A model generated the notes under the pieces. It did not search any database, was not told the DNA's origin, and was given only the letters and a program-made list of their open reading frames with translations. DNA of 64,000 nt, from assembly GCA_027603945.1 (NCBI GenBank), contig JADIIU010000003.1:1-64000 (forward strand). The letters are read 5' to 3'. A program made the translations under genes and the position numbers. Below, one piece after another: positions 22,810 to 35,277 of the stretch (positions within the stretch are counted from its first letter, which is position 1; each line of letters starts with the position of its first letter). This DNA is from Terramyces sp. JEL0728. Taxonomy: Eukaryota; Chytridiomycota; Chytridiomycetes; Rhizophydiales; Terramycetaceae.

Positions 22810-25800
22810 TCAATTGATCTTTCTTCTAAAGAATGCTTCCAGCTCCTCAAACCCTTTCCCAAGCTCCTTCAGATCCAATATTGTTGTAGATGGCGCTGGC
22901 TTCCTTAAATATTCCAAATTGCGTTTTGGATGCAATGAACTCGAACAGGACTTTACGACACTAATCATTCGTTTCTTTGCAATATCGATCGTGACAGATT
23001 GATCTACACCAAGATTCCAGCCTGTAGAAGTATACAATGCAGATGCAGCTATGTTTCCTTGCTTGAAATGTGAATACATTGTTTGGGCACCTCCCACTGC
23101 TTGCGCAATATCCGGCTCCGCTGCCTTGGTTCTTCCGGACAGCAGTATGTCTATAACATTTGAAGTCTCGGCTGCGAACTGCGTATCCAATAATTCCATC
23201 AATGGCTGCAACCAGTTATTTTTGTGGTCCAGCAGCATATCTTGAGGCAGCGAAACGAGTGAAACCTCTTGCACTAGTCCTTCAAGCATCTGCAACAACC
23301 CTTTTTGATAATACGGTGTAGTGTTGGTCAATAGAGATATTGAAAATTTCACAGCATTCCAAAGGTATTTAGGGAAGGTTTCCCTCAGGATTTTGACAAA
23401 TTGAAGAGTGCAATCTTCTGCTGTCTTGAACCGGAGGTTTGCTATTGCATTGTAAAAGTGTGCAAACTGCTCGTTGCCCGTCGCTGTTGCCGCTTGAGCC
23501 AGCTTATCTGCTCTTTGTAAGCAGCTATCGGAAAACACTATATCCGGCTCCAGCGGACTTCCCAAAGTATTGAACAGATTGAGCAATTTTGGAAAATTGG
23601 ATATTGCGACAATCATAAAACTGTACGGATGCACATCCAAAATAGATTTGTCTATAGTTGCTACAATTTTGTTCATCAAGTCCAAGGCGGCTGTTTCAGT
23701 TTTGCTGGACTGCATTCCTCGTATCAATAAAGATAGAACACCATCAAACTCTGGCGACCATTTTGACGGCTTGTTTTTTAGCAAGTTCTCAACCACTGAT
23801 CGTTTGGTAAAGTCGTATTTTTCTGTCAGCAAGTCAAACAGTTTTAGCCCTTCATTATACTCCCATTCATGAACAGAACTGAGTATGGCAATGTTTGTCC
23901 AAAACAGCTGGGGGTATTCCATAATCTCAGACCTAGAAAGCCCTTTTAACACCACATTTAGTGCAAGGAGAATGTCTATCGCAAAGCTTTGAATGCCAGC
24001 CGTAACATCTGACATTGAAAAAGAAAGACAGTGGAGCAGTTGCGACAGCATTCTATCAGTGATGGTTGGATTTAGGCTACGGAATATCTGCAAAGATCTG
24101 CATGCAATATGATTACCAGGACAGTGGGTTCCCCAGATTAACAAAGTTTCGCACCATTCATTCAGCAAATTTGGAGAATATGGGATAAAGATATCAACAA
24201 TTTCCATAGCAAGTGCGCACATTTGGTCTGAACTCTGCAATTCAAAACTGTCTGCGGAAGGGTCTTCATATTTCCAGGCTTTTTTCCCTTCCTCAAATTA
24301 GCATTATTTACCTTTAGACTGAGTGCTGCCAATGTTGCATCAATGCTATCTTTCTGTGCAGGCTCCCCAGCACATACAGCTTGAATCAAGTTTACCAATA
24401 GCATTCGTAAATCTTCACACTTCATGGCATTGCCATCAAGCTGAACAAAAATGAAAGACAGCAGCAGAGGCAGATGAGAAGTAATAGCAAACTTTTCAAT
24501 TTCAATACTGACATCTACCAATAAACTGATTGCTATGTGGCCGACAGAATAGCGGGCTCTTCCAGCAAATTTCGTCAACACTGAATCCATGTCTGCAATA
24601 AACATCGACTGTGCCGTTTTAAATTTGGCTACAGTGATCTGATTCAATAAAATGTCGGGAGGTTGCATGATGCTTTTTGGCAAAAGCCTTGAAATTATTG
24701 CTTCCAAAAATATTGGTCGGGCTTCCGTTCTGCAGATATATACTCCGACTGTTTTGGCGATTTCCATTGCATTTGGATTTTGGGTAATAATTGCAATGTA
24801 AATTATGATATCAATAATAATCTCAACTCTTCTTTTCAACGAATCCTCAGTCGACTTTTCCTTGTCACATTCTACTACAACTTTCCATAATTTCTCTATT
24901 TCTGGGCCAAATACGCCTCCAAATCTGATACTGAGATAAAATAAGTTGTGAACTATTGTCCAAGAAATATGTTGTCCTTCTGGTGCGATAAAGTTTCCAT
25001 CCTCTGGAACTTGACAAGAAAAATCTCCAATCAGAGTAACATTTTTCAGCCAAGGCTCTATAGCCCTCAGTAAGTCTGAACATTTAGGACTTACGGGTTT
25101 GTTACCTATTGTATGAATTCTGTAAATAAGCTCAGAGAATATCTCGCATTAGCAATATCTACCTCGTTCGTCAATTCCGGGTGTTCTGATGCAAGTCTTT
25201 GAGATACCGCTCTTTGAGCATTCTTGTATATTGTAGGCAAGGTACTGGTAATGGTGGAAGCCTCAAAGGAATAATGCTGATCTGCCAAATCGGATGGGGT
25301 TTCGCCATCATTTTCTGCCAATTCATCCGCAATACCATTGTCTTCCAGCTCCTCTTCTACTGGAGAGTTTTTATACCACTCGATTACATCTTCTGTAAAA
25401 GAAAAGTTGTTTACAGTTAAACCGAAAATCTTTTGGTCTATGGCATGAAGCAGTCTTGATGCTCCTCTTCGAAGCACCAAGTCGTCACTGGCAATGTGGA
25501 ATATCGCTAGACACACTATTTTGGCGTGCGAGTGTTTCCAGTTATCTTGTTTTGATATCAAATCAACCAGCGCTAAAAAGTTCCCGACAGTGATACTTGC
25601 TGCTCTTGAAGAATCTTCGGAAGTGGTGTACGAGTTTTGAACAATTCGTTCAAATAAGTCTTCAGAAGTTTGGTTAAAAGCAAGAATATTTTCTATTGCC
25701 GACCTGCCAATTAAATTGTATCGGGGTAATGGGGATTCAAGCAACGAGTTGATTAAGCTAATAAGTCTGTTGATATCGAATGCCAAGTTGGGTTCAGAAG

Positions 25801-28800
25801 CATGTGTCAATGGCCCTTTGCATAGGACCGCCAAAGCCTTCAGCGAGACTAGTTGCACTGACCTACGATAAACTTCCATCTTATTTCCCAATGTGGCCCT
25901 TTCATTGATATCTTTGATGTTATCTAGCACATTTCCAATCATGTTTGCTTCTCTTTGACGGGATTTTTCGGATTCAACCCCATGGCCACTCCAGGATTCA
26001 AAGAGAGTAAATAGTTCGAGCCGCAACTTGAAAGGGAAATATTGCTCTACATTTTCATTTTCCCTTTTACTGAGCACCTGAGAGAGGAATTTGTAAAACC
26101 TTTCTACAAACGCACAGTAATAGTATCTTGTAATTTGGTGTCTCCAATCTAGTTGAACTTCTGCATCGGAGAGAAAAGTATACATGGATCGGATAAATTC
26201 AACTATTGGATTCATGTTTTTGTAGCTTCTAAGAGAATCTTCAATTGGGAAGGAGGCAATAAAAGACAGCAAATGTGGTAATTCAGTACGCATCCTTTCT
26301 ATCCCCGCATCTTTAGGAGAGAGCTTTCTGGAAGGGTTTTGTGAATGCTTTATAACAACTTGCAAATACGGCTGTATGTCATTAAGGAATGTTTCGTACC
26401 CAGCAGGCTGCATAGATCCCATTGCAATCACTGCTGCTTTTCGTATTTCATACTTTTCGCTGGATAGAAAAGGGATAATATTCTTGTTGAGTTCGCTTGT
26501 CGAACGGACAGCGAATGGGGTGAGAGCACTGTCTGAATTGGCTGACTGCTCTCCTGTCACTTGGATACATTTATAGGCAAATACAAGGAAGAATCTCCAC
26601 TGTTCGACAAGATTGTCAATCGTAGTTGCGGCGGAAATGGCACTACCCTTTTCTATTTTTTTCATTGACGGCAGCGATTTTGTTCTTACTAGCATTGTTT
26701 CAGAAGATATCGAAGTAAGTATTGGATGGATGGCTTCCAAGTATTTCCAAACATCGTAAAAACAATTCTTTAATGTGTCCACACTTCCATATTGCAGCAA
26801 TATTTTGATCAAATCGGGGTAACACCTAGTCCATAGCGAAACATCTCTAGGATCATCGGAAACCGCTACTTCCAGCAGTGGATGCTCCATTGCAAACAGC
26901 TTTGTTTGATGCTCTTTTCTTTGGGTAATGTTTTCATCCAACTCTAAACGAGTACTGGCCAGGTCCATTGGGTCGAAATAATTATCGCGGACAAGCTTAA
27001 TGCCCTGATCAACCAAAATATCAACTATTGAAACAAACGGCCGGTCAGTCGGTGCAAAATTATCAAAGGACAACATTGAATATTTCTTGTAAATAGATGC
27101 TCTATTTCCCCCCTGGAAAGTAGAAAGACGATCTTTTGAGTCCAAGTTGTGTGGGCTGTGCTGAATTGAAGATAAAGTATTGGTTTTGCCGTTTTTGCTT
27201 TCCAACTTTTTGTTAAATTCCAATGCAGTTTTTAATATCCTTATCCCATGCTCCCTGATTGTCGGCGATACCCCACATAAAAAGAATAGCCCAATTGATT
27301 CAATATCCTTTACAATTTTGATGGGATTCCCAATTTCCGGACAATTTTCAGGATTGGACTTTATTTCATTTATCCAAATATCGAGCAATCCCAAATACGT
27401 ATTTGCAAAGGTGGTGTAGTTTGAATCCAAGTTATCCTTGTTGGGCCACAACTTTTCATAGTTTTCAACCAGCGTGCTTTGGACAGTCTTGGATGTTATG
27501 CGTATCACTGAAGACACCACAGATTCCTGGTTGTTAAACTGCCAATAATTGTCTGCCAGTTCCTTTCTTTTCACCACCGAGACCCTATTTAACATTTTAA
27601 TCGCAGATTGCTGGAGCATGCTATCGCCATGCAAAACGTATTTGGCGACCATCTCTACCAACTTTCCAGCAGTGATGCCCGAAGGCTGAAATCGCGGGAT
27701 ACTATCAATGATAACTTGAAGTAATCGGATATAAGTCGCTTCATGGTAATCGCTAGACTTTGCTTCAAGCAGCACTTCGTTTCCAAATGCCTCTGGCTTG
27801 GTAGTAATCCCAGTGAAATTATTCAAAGCGTCCACCACAGTGTTTCTAGGCCGATTTGTAAAAGAGATGTTGGGAGAGGAGCTGACGCCGATGTAGGTCG
27901 CGCTGGTATTCATATAAGATTGGGTTCCATTGAACGAGCCGGTTGGGTTAAACGTCGATGTCGATCCAAAGGTAGTCCCTCCCCCGAATGACGCAGTGGA
28001 AGATAGCTGAGTGTTGGAATTTGTAAGGAATTGCGCATTGTTAACCGGCGGACTTGCAATTTGCTGAGTGTTGTGCTCTTGACATAGGAGATGGCCAACC
28101 GCCGAATCTAAAATAAAGAAAGCGCTGCCAGCATATTCATTAATCAGATCCAACGTTTCCCTCATACTTGTCCCCATTCTTGCATTCAAATCTGCAGTTA
28201 TTGGTCCGTTGATTTCACAATTAGCTGTGATATTTTTACTTGGAAGTTCTCTAGTTCCGATCATCTCCAAAGTTTCGATTGAATACGACACAATATTAAA
28301 ATTATCTGGGAATCGAGGCGAAACGAGATTCAACTTGCCTTCAACGAGCACAAGCCCAGAGTTTGAATGAACTGCAGAAACAGTTCCTGCTGTTTTCACA
28401 TACTTGCCATCGGCAGAGATTTCTCCCAAACTGGATTCAACATCTCTAAGGATCAGTAAGAAAGCTCTAAAAGCGATCAGCATTCTTTCAGCGTTGGGTA
28501 AATCCACCGTATGGTGTGAATTATCGGATTTAGACATTGAAAACGAATCCTCTTGCGACAGTTTTGTATTTACATCTGATTTCAACAAATGCAAAATAAC
28601 ATTTTCGTTGCCATATTCTGGATACTTTACCAGCATAAAGTATACGATACGGACAAAAATATCAAAGTCACATTCACTGGGCATCAGAGTAAATCGACTA
28701 GGAAATAGAATTTTTGTGAAATAGTCGATTCTTTTTTGTACGACTGATGACGGTGACTCAAAACATCTGAAAAGATATACCTTGTTCAAATACAAATTAC

Positions 28801-29979
28801 CCACACCAATCTTGAAAACGAAGTTAGCGCAATCGATTTTAGCTGCTTGTCTTTGAATTTGGAGGTTAAAATTTCAATCAATTGCGGCCAGTGTTTTAAA
28901 AAGTATTCTTTCTTGGAGACGCAAAACAATGTAGTAAGCAAGGGGAGCGCGACGTTCAAGTTCTTTGCCTTGCTTACCATTCGCATGACTCTAGGGGAGA
29001 TTGATTCAATGGTTTTCTGCCAGACTGGCAAGTTGACTTCAGCATCAGCAACTTTTGCTATAGGTTCCAGTAGTTGATTGAAAAGATAACAAAATGCAAT
29101 CTTGATTTTCATACTGTTTGCATTTTGGAATAACTCTGCGAGACCTTGGAGAAAATCGGCAGCTTCTTCCAACGCAGCCATTGGATAAATCTTGGTAAGT
29201 TTCGGCTTACTTTCAACTTTAAATAGTGCGTGCATCTAATTTTTAACTCCAGATTCATTTCGCTGACCCTATCTACCCCCTTCACTTCCTTGATTTCTGA
29301 AAGCAATCTGTCGGATATTGTCGAGAATCTTGTGTGCGATAACACTCCCAGCAATTCTGAAAACCAATTCACATGCGCATTTACACTAAGGTTTCTTGCT
29401 ACAGTTTCACTTGGTTAAATTAAACTCACGCATCTGCTGGCTTTATCTGCCCAAATATCAAATCTTCCAGTTTCTTTCCCAGCTCATTACTGAGGACTTT
29501 TCCATTTAAGCTGAGTAAGATTTGAGTTAATATTCGACAGAGTATGAAATTTGAAAGTAAGCTATTCCGTTTTTTTATCCTGCTTTCCAAGTCTGTTGAA
29601 CCAAGAATGGGGTATAATGCTCGTCTACTTTAACGTCGATTTACATTTGTTCCGGTACAGGCTCCTGCTTTTTATTTCTCGTACTTCTCCATAACATTAC
29701 GCTGTCGATTAATAATTTTGGACAATGCTTGGCGATTGCAGCCAAAGCAAATACTTTTGCGTCAAACTCTGCATCTGAACCCAATCTCATTGGCTTGGAT
29801 AAATCTTCGTTCGCATCCAACCCTAGATATTGCATAGAAGCGATTTTCACTTCGGATACTTTGACAAATTCGCAAAACGCATGCTCTATTATTTCTCTTT
29901 GGATTGCAGAGTCTGTTGCAGACTCGTTTTTCTGTTCGAATGACCTGTCCCGTGGTGGAAATTCAAAGGAGGACTTCAT
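22810..29979 (-). CDS. Furry / Tao3 / Mor2 cell-morphogenesis scaffold
   Basis: A very large protein of 2349 aa, the biggest complete gene here. Furry-family proteins (fungal Tao3/PAG1, fission yeast Mor2) scaffold NDR/Cbk1 kinase and Mob in the RAM/MOR pathway that controls polarity and septation. The N-terminus FEFPPRDRSFEQKNE with AFCEFVKVSEVKIAS and the AKVFALAAIAKHCP-LLIDSVMLWR segment match the family start, and the C-terminal HEAT-like armadillo region includes DLLRAIEPWLKN and LWGTHC-like blocks. Six 20-nt introns: 29625-29644, 29410-29429, 29191-29210, 28781-28800, 25143-25162 and 24292-24311. I considered a further intron near 25090-25119 and rejected it because the frame is open there. 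The start is the ATG at 29979 (MKSSFEF). Confidence 0.88.
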
Positions 29980-30260
29980 ATTTTTCAAACTTTTTGAGGC
30001 GGCTGCGTGTTTTTGGCTACAGTTTGTTCATCTATGACGAAGCTGCAGTTCATCGTTTGACGAATGAAATTTGCAGAATAAGGTGGTTGAATACAGCTTA
30101 GCATCGTGCGGGATTTGCCGATTTAATATTTAGATTCAAGCGACTGTGTATTGCTTACAATATGTGGTACCGCCATTCCTCAATTTAACATGCAACTCGA
30201 CCAATCTTTTCTACAGAAAAGTAGGATTTGATCAGTCTATCAGTTTTTTTTTCAAAAAAA

Positions 30261-31177
30261 ATGGGAGAGGAAAAAAAGCATAGCTCAACCCAGACAATTA
30301 AGGAATTATTTGCTGGAAGTATTGGAGGAGTAGCGCAGGTGCTTACTGGACAGCCGTTTGATACAGTTAAAGTCAGACTTCAAACACAATCACGAGAAAA
30401 TCCATTGTACACGGGAGTAGCTGATTGCGTAAAAAAGACTGTTAAAAATGAAGGATTCTTAGGCTTATATAAAGGCACTTTGACTCCATTACTAGGTGCT
30501 GGTGTTTGTGTTGCAATTCAATTCAGTGCTTTGGAAAGTGCAAAGAGATTCCTTGGAAAAGACTTGTCTTTGGGCCAGCTTTATTTAGCCGGTGCCTTTT
30601 CAGGTATCTGTAACTCTGTTGTGTCTGGGCCTATGGAGCATGTCCGTACCAGATTGCAAGTTCAAACTGGAGGAGGTTTCAGCGGGCCTTGGGATTTTAT
30701 CAAAAAGACTTCTCAGCAATACGGATGGAGCTCGATTTACAAGGGACAAATGATTACATTATTGCGTGAATTCCACGGATATGGTATTTATTTCATGGTC
30801 TATGAATATTTGATCAAGAAAGTATTTAATACTAATGTAGACAATGGAAAAGGAAGGAATCACTAGAAGCCAAGTATCTCCAATCAAGCAACTCACCTAT
30901 GGTGCACTTTCTGGCTACGTCCTATGGATTATGATTTATCCGATTGATGTTGTAAAATCCAAGCTTCAAACTGATTCGTTCGACAAGAATACTGCAAAAT
31001 ACAAGTCAACTATGGACTGCTTTAGAAAAACATTTGCAGTCGAAGGAGTTGCTGGGTTTTATAGAGGTATTTGGCTTTAACATAGGTTTCCTGGCGTGTA
31101 TGCTTCGTGCTGGTCCAGCGAATGGTGCTACTTTTGCAGCTTATGAGTTGGCAATGAACCTTGTTGGACGTGATTAA
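30261..31177 (+). CDS. Mitochondrial carrier (SLC25 family)
   Basis: A 292-aa inner-membrane carrier with the threefold repeat of the family. Signature motifs are PFDTVKVRLQTQ (repeat 1), GPMEHVRTRLQVQ (repeat 2; the usual P-x-D/E is retained as P-M-E) and YPIDVVKSKLQTD (repeat 3), each followed by GxxGLYKG-like segments. Six helices are visible. Introns: 30822-30840 and 31067-31085, both 19 nt. The repeat 2 sequence and REFHGYGIYFMVYE suggest a basic amino acid or acylcarnitine-type (YMC1/ORC-like) carrier, but the substrate cannot be assigned from sequence alone. The ATG at 30261 follows a run of eight A. Confidence 0.88.
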
Positions 31178-31381
31178 TAAATTCTAATTCAAATATGATT
31201 CTGGTTGGTAATTACGTTTCCCATTCTAGAGCATACAAAATAATATATGCGTTTGGCGTTTAATCTGCGCAGAAACTAGTGCTTTATGCAGTTTTACTGT
31301 ATTCAGTCTTTACAATACAATTTGGAATCAAAGACGGTGCGGCAAGTGAGGGGTAAGTCACATGAACAAAAAACTTTCCAA

Positions 31382-32151
31382 ATGGATTCAGAGCTGATAT
31401 TAACAGTCTCTTCTGGAGCGCTATTGGTGGGATATCATGTATGGTTCTTGTGGAATCTGCTCTACCGACCAACGAACGTAATAGCTGGCTGGACTGCTAA
31501 AGTTAGAGGAGCATGGGTTCGTGAAATCCTAAAGAAAAAAGGTGGTGATATCCTGGCTGTCCAGACTCTTCGTAATTGGATCCTAGGAGCTACATTTTTG
31601 GCTTCCGTTGCTGTAACGATCTCTTTCGGGTTTTTGGCTTTTCTCGCGCAGCTTGCTCGAATAGTCGACCCGACCACAAACGTTTTACTTACGAATATGA
31701 TGAATGATCCGCATATTGGAACCAAATCCATGATTTTGCTGATTTGCAACTTTAGTTCTTTTTTCGTACGCTAGTATTAACCATAGTCTTTTACGCAAGC
31801 GATCAGATATTTCAATCACGTTGGATATGCAATTAATATCCCGATGATCGATCTACAGACAGAAGCAGATCAAGAAGAATATTTTTATGAAAGGTAAAGC
31901 TTTAACTGACGACTAGTACCTGTCATGTTACTTCTTTGCTTAACCTGGGTGCTAGATTTTACACGCTAGGACTGCGCTGTTTCTATTTCTCAATCCCTGT
32001 AATATTTTGGTTCTTTGGAGCAACGCCGCTATTTGCATCTGTGGTTCTCCTCTTATTCCTAATCCATGTTAGTGATTCTGCAGAATGTAGGCTGGCAATG
32101 GGCTCGTTTAAACACAAGAAAATAATCAAACCCAACACATTGCCAGTTTAA
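31382..32151 (+). CDS. DUF599 membrane protein, paralog a
   Basis: A 241-aa membrane protein of the DUF599 family. It begins with a hydrophobic helix ending in GYHVWFLW, followed by the conserved polar block WVREILKKKGGDILAVQTLRNWILGAT, helices, then FTQAIRYFNHVGYAIN and LNLGARFYTLGLRCFYFSIPVIFWFFG. These are hallmark motifs (VQTLRN and FYxxGxRxFY). Introns: 31766-31786 (21 nt, with an in-frame stop) and 31894-31916 (23 nt). An ATG at 31286 is in frame but the paralog at 33013 begins where I start, so I prefer 31382. Function is unknown for the whole family; known members are mainly plant, oomycete and bacterial, as far as I recall. Confidence 0.82.
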
Positions 32152-32164
32152 TAAATTATTCACT

Positions 32165-32639
32165 TTATTTTGCCCATTCGTCGGCTGGGGGATAGCCAGC
32201 GCGTTTCAATTCTTCATTTTGCTTGTCCATCAGCCGTCTGTAGACTGGCTTCATTAAAGGTGGTAAATCCATCAATTCATTAAACCACCATCCTTCTTGC
32301 TTTTTAATTTCAAGTGCGTCGTAGTAGATACGATTCACTGAATTAGTTTTAGTTACTCTTGGTTCCATACACCATATCCGCTTGATATGCAATTACTAAC
32401 GGAATGATAGTCCCTGGGACCGCAGCTACTGGAAGATGTTTTCCTCTTGTTCTAGCTAAAAGCCCTAACACGATAACGGCAGAGACTCCTCCAGAAATGA
32501 ACTTTAGCAAATCTTTTGTTCCTGCAATTGACAGCGCCAACTGCATGTCCCTCTGGTTTTTCATTTGGCGCACGGATTGAAGGTTAGAAGTTTGCATGAA
32601 ATTCTTTACCTTATCCTCTACAAAGCTGAATAAACCCAT
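32165..32639 (-). CDS. Plg-RKT-like small membrane protein
   Basis: A 151-aa protein resembling the plasminogen-receptor-KT family (C9orf46-like): an amphipathic N-terminal region rich in Gln, Met and Arg (NLQSVRQMKNQRDMQLALSIA), two hydrophobic helices separated by a basic turn (GLLARTRGKHLP), then YQADMVYGTKM and a polar C-terminal tail. A 19-nt intron at 32338-32356 interrupts the codon after GTK. The name reflects the animal receptor role; in a unicellular organism the function is unknown, and membership is judged from overall pattern. The gene is convergent with DUF599 paralog a, with 13 bp between the stops. Confidence 0.68.
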
Positions 32640-33012
32640 GTTTGACGGGCTATGGTATTGAAATTCGCGATTAAATACGATAGCAGCGCGTGATCGGATA
32701 TCCTATGCCATATTGAATCTCGCATATCCGAAAGCTGTCTGCTTAAGAATAAATTGTATTCATCTCACCTTGAGCTGCAATCCAGTATATCATCTTTCCA
32801 AATTTTCATTATTCCTGCTTGGTTGTACTTTTTTTCTTTGAAACCATTCAACACCTCTCCAGCCATATCCTATTCGCAAATATTGCACAAATACCAAATA
32901 ATATCCAAATTTCAAGGTCCCGAATCGAATGTTTGCTGGAAATATCGTCAGATGTCGTGATTGATCAAGTGGCTGGGGAGATAGAAAAACAGCAGAAAGA
33001 TCTCTAACGAAT

Positions 33013-33764
33013 ATGATTGATATTGATTGGTATCTGGCAATTACATCTGGAGTGCTGCTGGTAGCTTATCATTTGGTTTATATTTATAAGCTGACTTATG
33101 CCCCAGAGGTAAGATTTGCTAACAAGACCCTTATCACTGGATGGACATTCAAAGTTCGGGCAGCTTGGGTTAGACAAATGCTAAAAAAGAAAAACGGGGA
33201 TATACTAGCAGTCCAGACCCTACGAAATTCGATCATCAGCGCAACTTTTCTAGCAACGGTTGCCATCACAATTTCATTCGGATTTTTGGCGTTTCTTTCT
33301 CAATTGGCGAGGGTGGACGATGCCAAATCGAATTTTGTGCTTGATATGATGATAAACGACCCTTATATTGGAATCAAGAGTATTGCCTTGCTGACCTGCA
33401 ACTTTTCTGCATTTTTCGTAATTCAAGTTAATTCTAGGCATTCACTCAAGCAGTTAGGTATTTCAATCATGTAGGGTTTTCAATCAACGTACCGATGGCA
33501 GAAATGAGAGAAAGTGAAAGCCAAGAGGATTTGTACGAATCGTCAGACCACATCAGCTCATTATTGAATTTAGGAGCAGGATTCTATACTTTTGGACAGC
33601 GATGCTTTTATTTTTCGATACCTGTTATTTTCTGGTTTTTTGGTTCTGCAGCGCTGTTTATTTCCACCTGCTTGATTTTATCGCTGGTGCACTTGAGCGA
33701 TAGAGCTGAATACAAAGTGAGGAAAGCATTTCCAATAAGCGAAACCTGGCTTTTGCCAGAGTAA
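33013..33764 (+). CDS. DUF599 membrane protein, paralog b
   Basis: A 243-aa second copy of the DUF599 family with the same architecture: GVLLVAYHLVYIYKL, WVRQMLKKKNGDILAVQTLRNSIISAT, FTQAVRYFNHVGFSIN and LNLGAGFYTFGQRCFYFSIPVIFWFFG. One 20-nt intron at 33418-33437 matches the first intron of paralog a; the second intron of paralog a is absent here, so one intron was gained or lost after duplication. About 370 bp separate it from the Plg-RKT-like gene. The ATG at 33013 aligns with the paralog. Confidence 0.82.
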
Positions 33765-33928
33765 CATTGCCATATTACAATAAATATTGTGGGATCTCTG
33801 AAATTTGTTTGTAGTTCATGGCTGCCGACGAATCCGTGGCGATTAGAATAGTGAACAGCAATGAGATGGCTGACACGCGCAAATATTTGAGACGGTTATA
33901 GAGCAAAGGATAAAGAATTGAAATGTAT

Positions 33929-35214
33929 TTAGTATGGGACAATATCCTGTAGGAATGAGACAGACTCGCCATTGTGAATACGTCTAATTGCTTCCGAAAA
34001 AATAATAGTAACATCCATCACTCTAATTTTCGAGCATTTCTTCATATGCTCTTCTTGGGGCACAGTGTTGGATACAATGACTTCCTTCAAAGGGCTCTTT
34101 TCGATTCTATCCAATGCAGCGCCAGACAAAATCCCATGGGTAATAATAGCAACAACGCTGGTTGCCCCCTTTTCAACAAGTTTATGTGCTGCAGAGCATA
34201 TTGTGTCTGCAGTGTCACTCATATCGTCGATAATAATACAATCCTTGTTTTCTACTTCGCCCACAAGCATCATAGTGCTGCCTCTTGGTCCGTGATGGTT
34301 CTTTTCTTTGTGGATTAAGGCAAAATCCATGTTCAATTTATCTGCAATTTGAGTTGCGCTGGATTAATACAAATTACCGTTTAGCTCCTCCTGCATCTGG
34401 TGAAACTATAACGCTGTCTTGATAATTTGGGATTTTATCCTTGATATACTTGATAATTAGTGGATGGCTGTATAGATTGTCCACTGGGATATCAAAGTAA
34501 CCCTGGAATTGAGGGTCGTGAAGATCCATGGTGATTACGTGATCACAACCTGGATTAAATAAAGGTACCTGCTGCCATCAACATATTCGCAATTAGGGTC
34601 CCTGGTTTGGCGCTCCAAGTCTTATATCCTCCATTTTCCTTCTTGTTGTCCGGTTTTGTAACAGTTAAAGTTGTAACCGCAATTTCTGGCTGGGATGTAG
34701 AGATCGAAGAAATTCGGTTTCTCTTTGTTTGAGCTGAAATTGGACTCGGTGCTTGAGGTACATCAGTGTCAATAACAGTTTTAGCTTCTGTAATAAATGA
34801 AACTGATGATAATTTGGAAGGCTTTGAAAGTAAAGGCTTCTTTGGGGGTTCAACTTCTGCCTTAGTGATAGTTACCTTCGTCCTGAACAAATGGATTTTC
34901 AGTTTGACGAGCGTATGGGAAGCACGGGATGACTGCTGTAATTTTACGTGCACTTGCGGTTCTGCATGCTGAAATCATAATGAGAAGCTCAATAAAGTGA
35001 TCTGCAATTAGCTGTAGTTACCATTGACGTTATCGCAGGAAGATTGGACAATGAAAACATCTACATCTCTGACGGTTTCGTTGATAAAGATATTCGTTTC
35101 TTGATTGGAGAACTTGGAGAGGGTTGATTTTCCGACTGGGATCGCTAATTGCTTGCAAATCTTTTCAGCCAACAGAGGATGCGACTTTCCTGAAAATATA
35201 GAAATGTTTCTCAT
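33929..35214 (-). CDS. Ribose-phosphate pyrophosphokinase (PRPP synthetase) with an internal insertion
   Basis: A 402-aa PRPP synthetase, which makes the activated ribose for nucleotides, histidine and tryptophan. Motifs: [82 protein letters not shown], and the PRPP loop [14 protein letters not shown]. About 90 Ser/Thr/Pro/Lys-rich residues are inserted between YARQ (residue ~100) and the [14 protein letters not shown] region, replacing the usual catalytic flexible-loop sequence. Yeast Prs1 and Prs5 have comparable non-homologous insertions. Four introns: 35002-35021, 34857-34875, 34550-34568 and 34359-34377 (20, 19, 19, 19 nt). The subunit may be regulatory rather than catalytic. Confidence 0.9.
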
Positions 35215-35277
35215 TTGTAAATCAGATTGGCGAGATGCTGGAAAAAACGGAAAATTAGTGATATATTCAAATAATAG

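Noticed and set aside
25090..25119. A 30-nt (or internal 19-nt) intron in the Furry-like gene
   Set aside because: The reading frame is open through the whole segment and continues directly into the conserved DLLRAIEPW region, so no intron is needed. The 19-nt version would break the frame.
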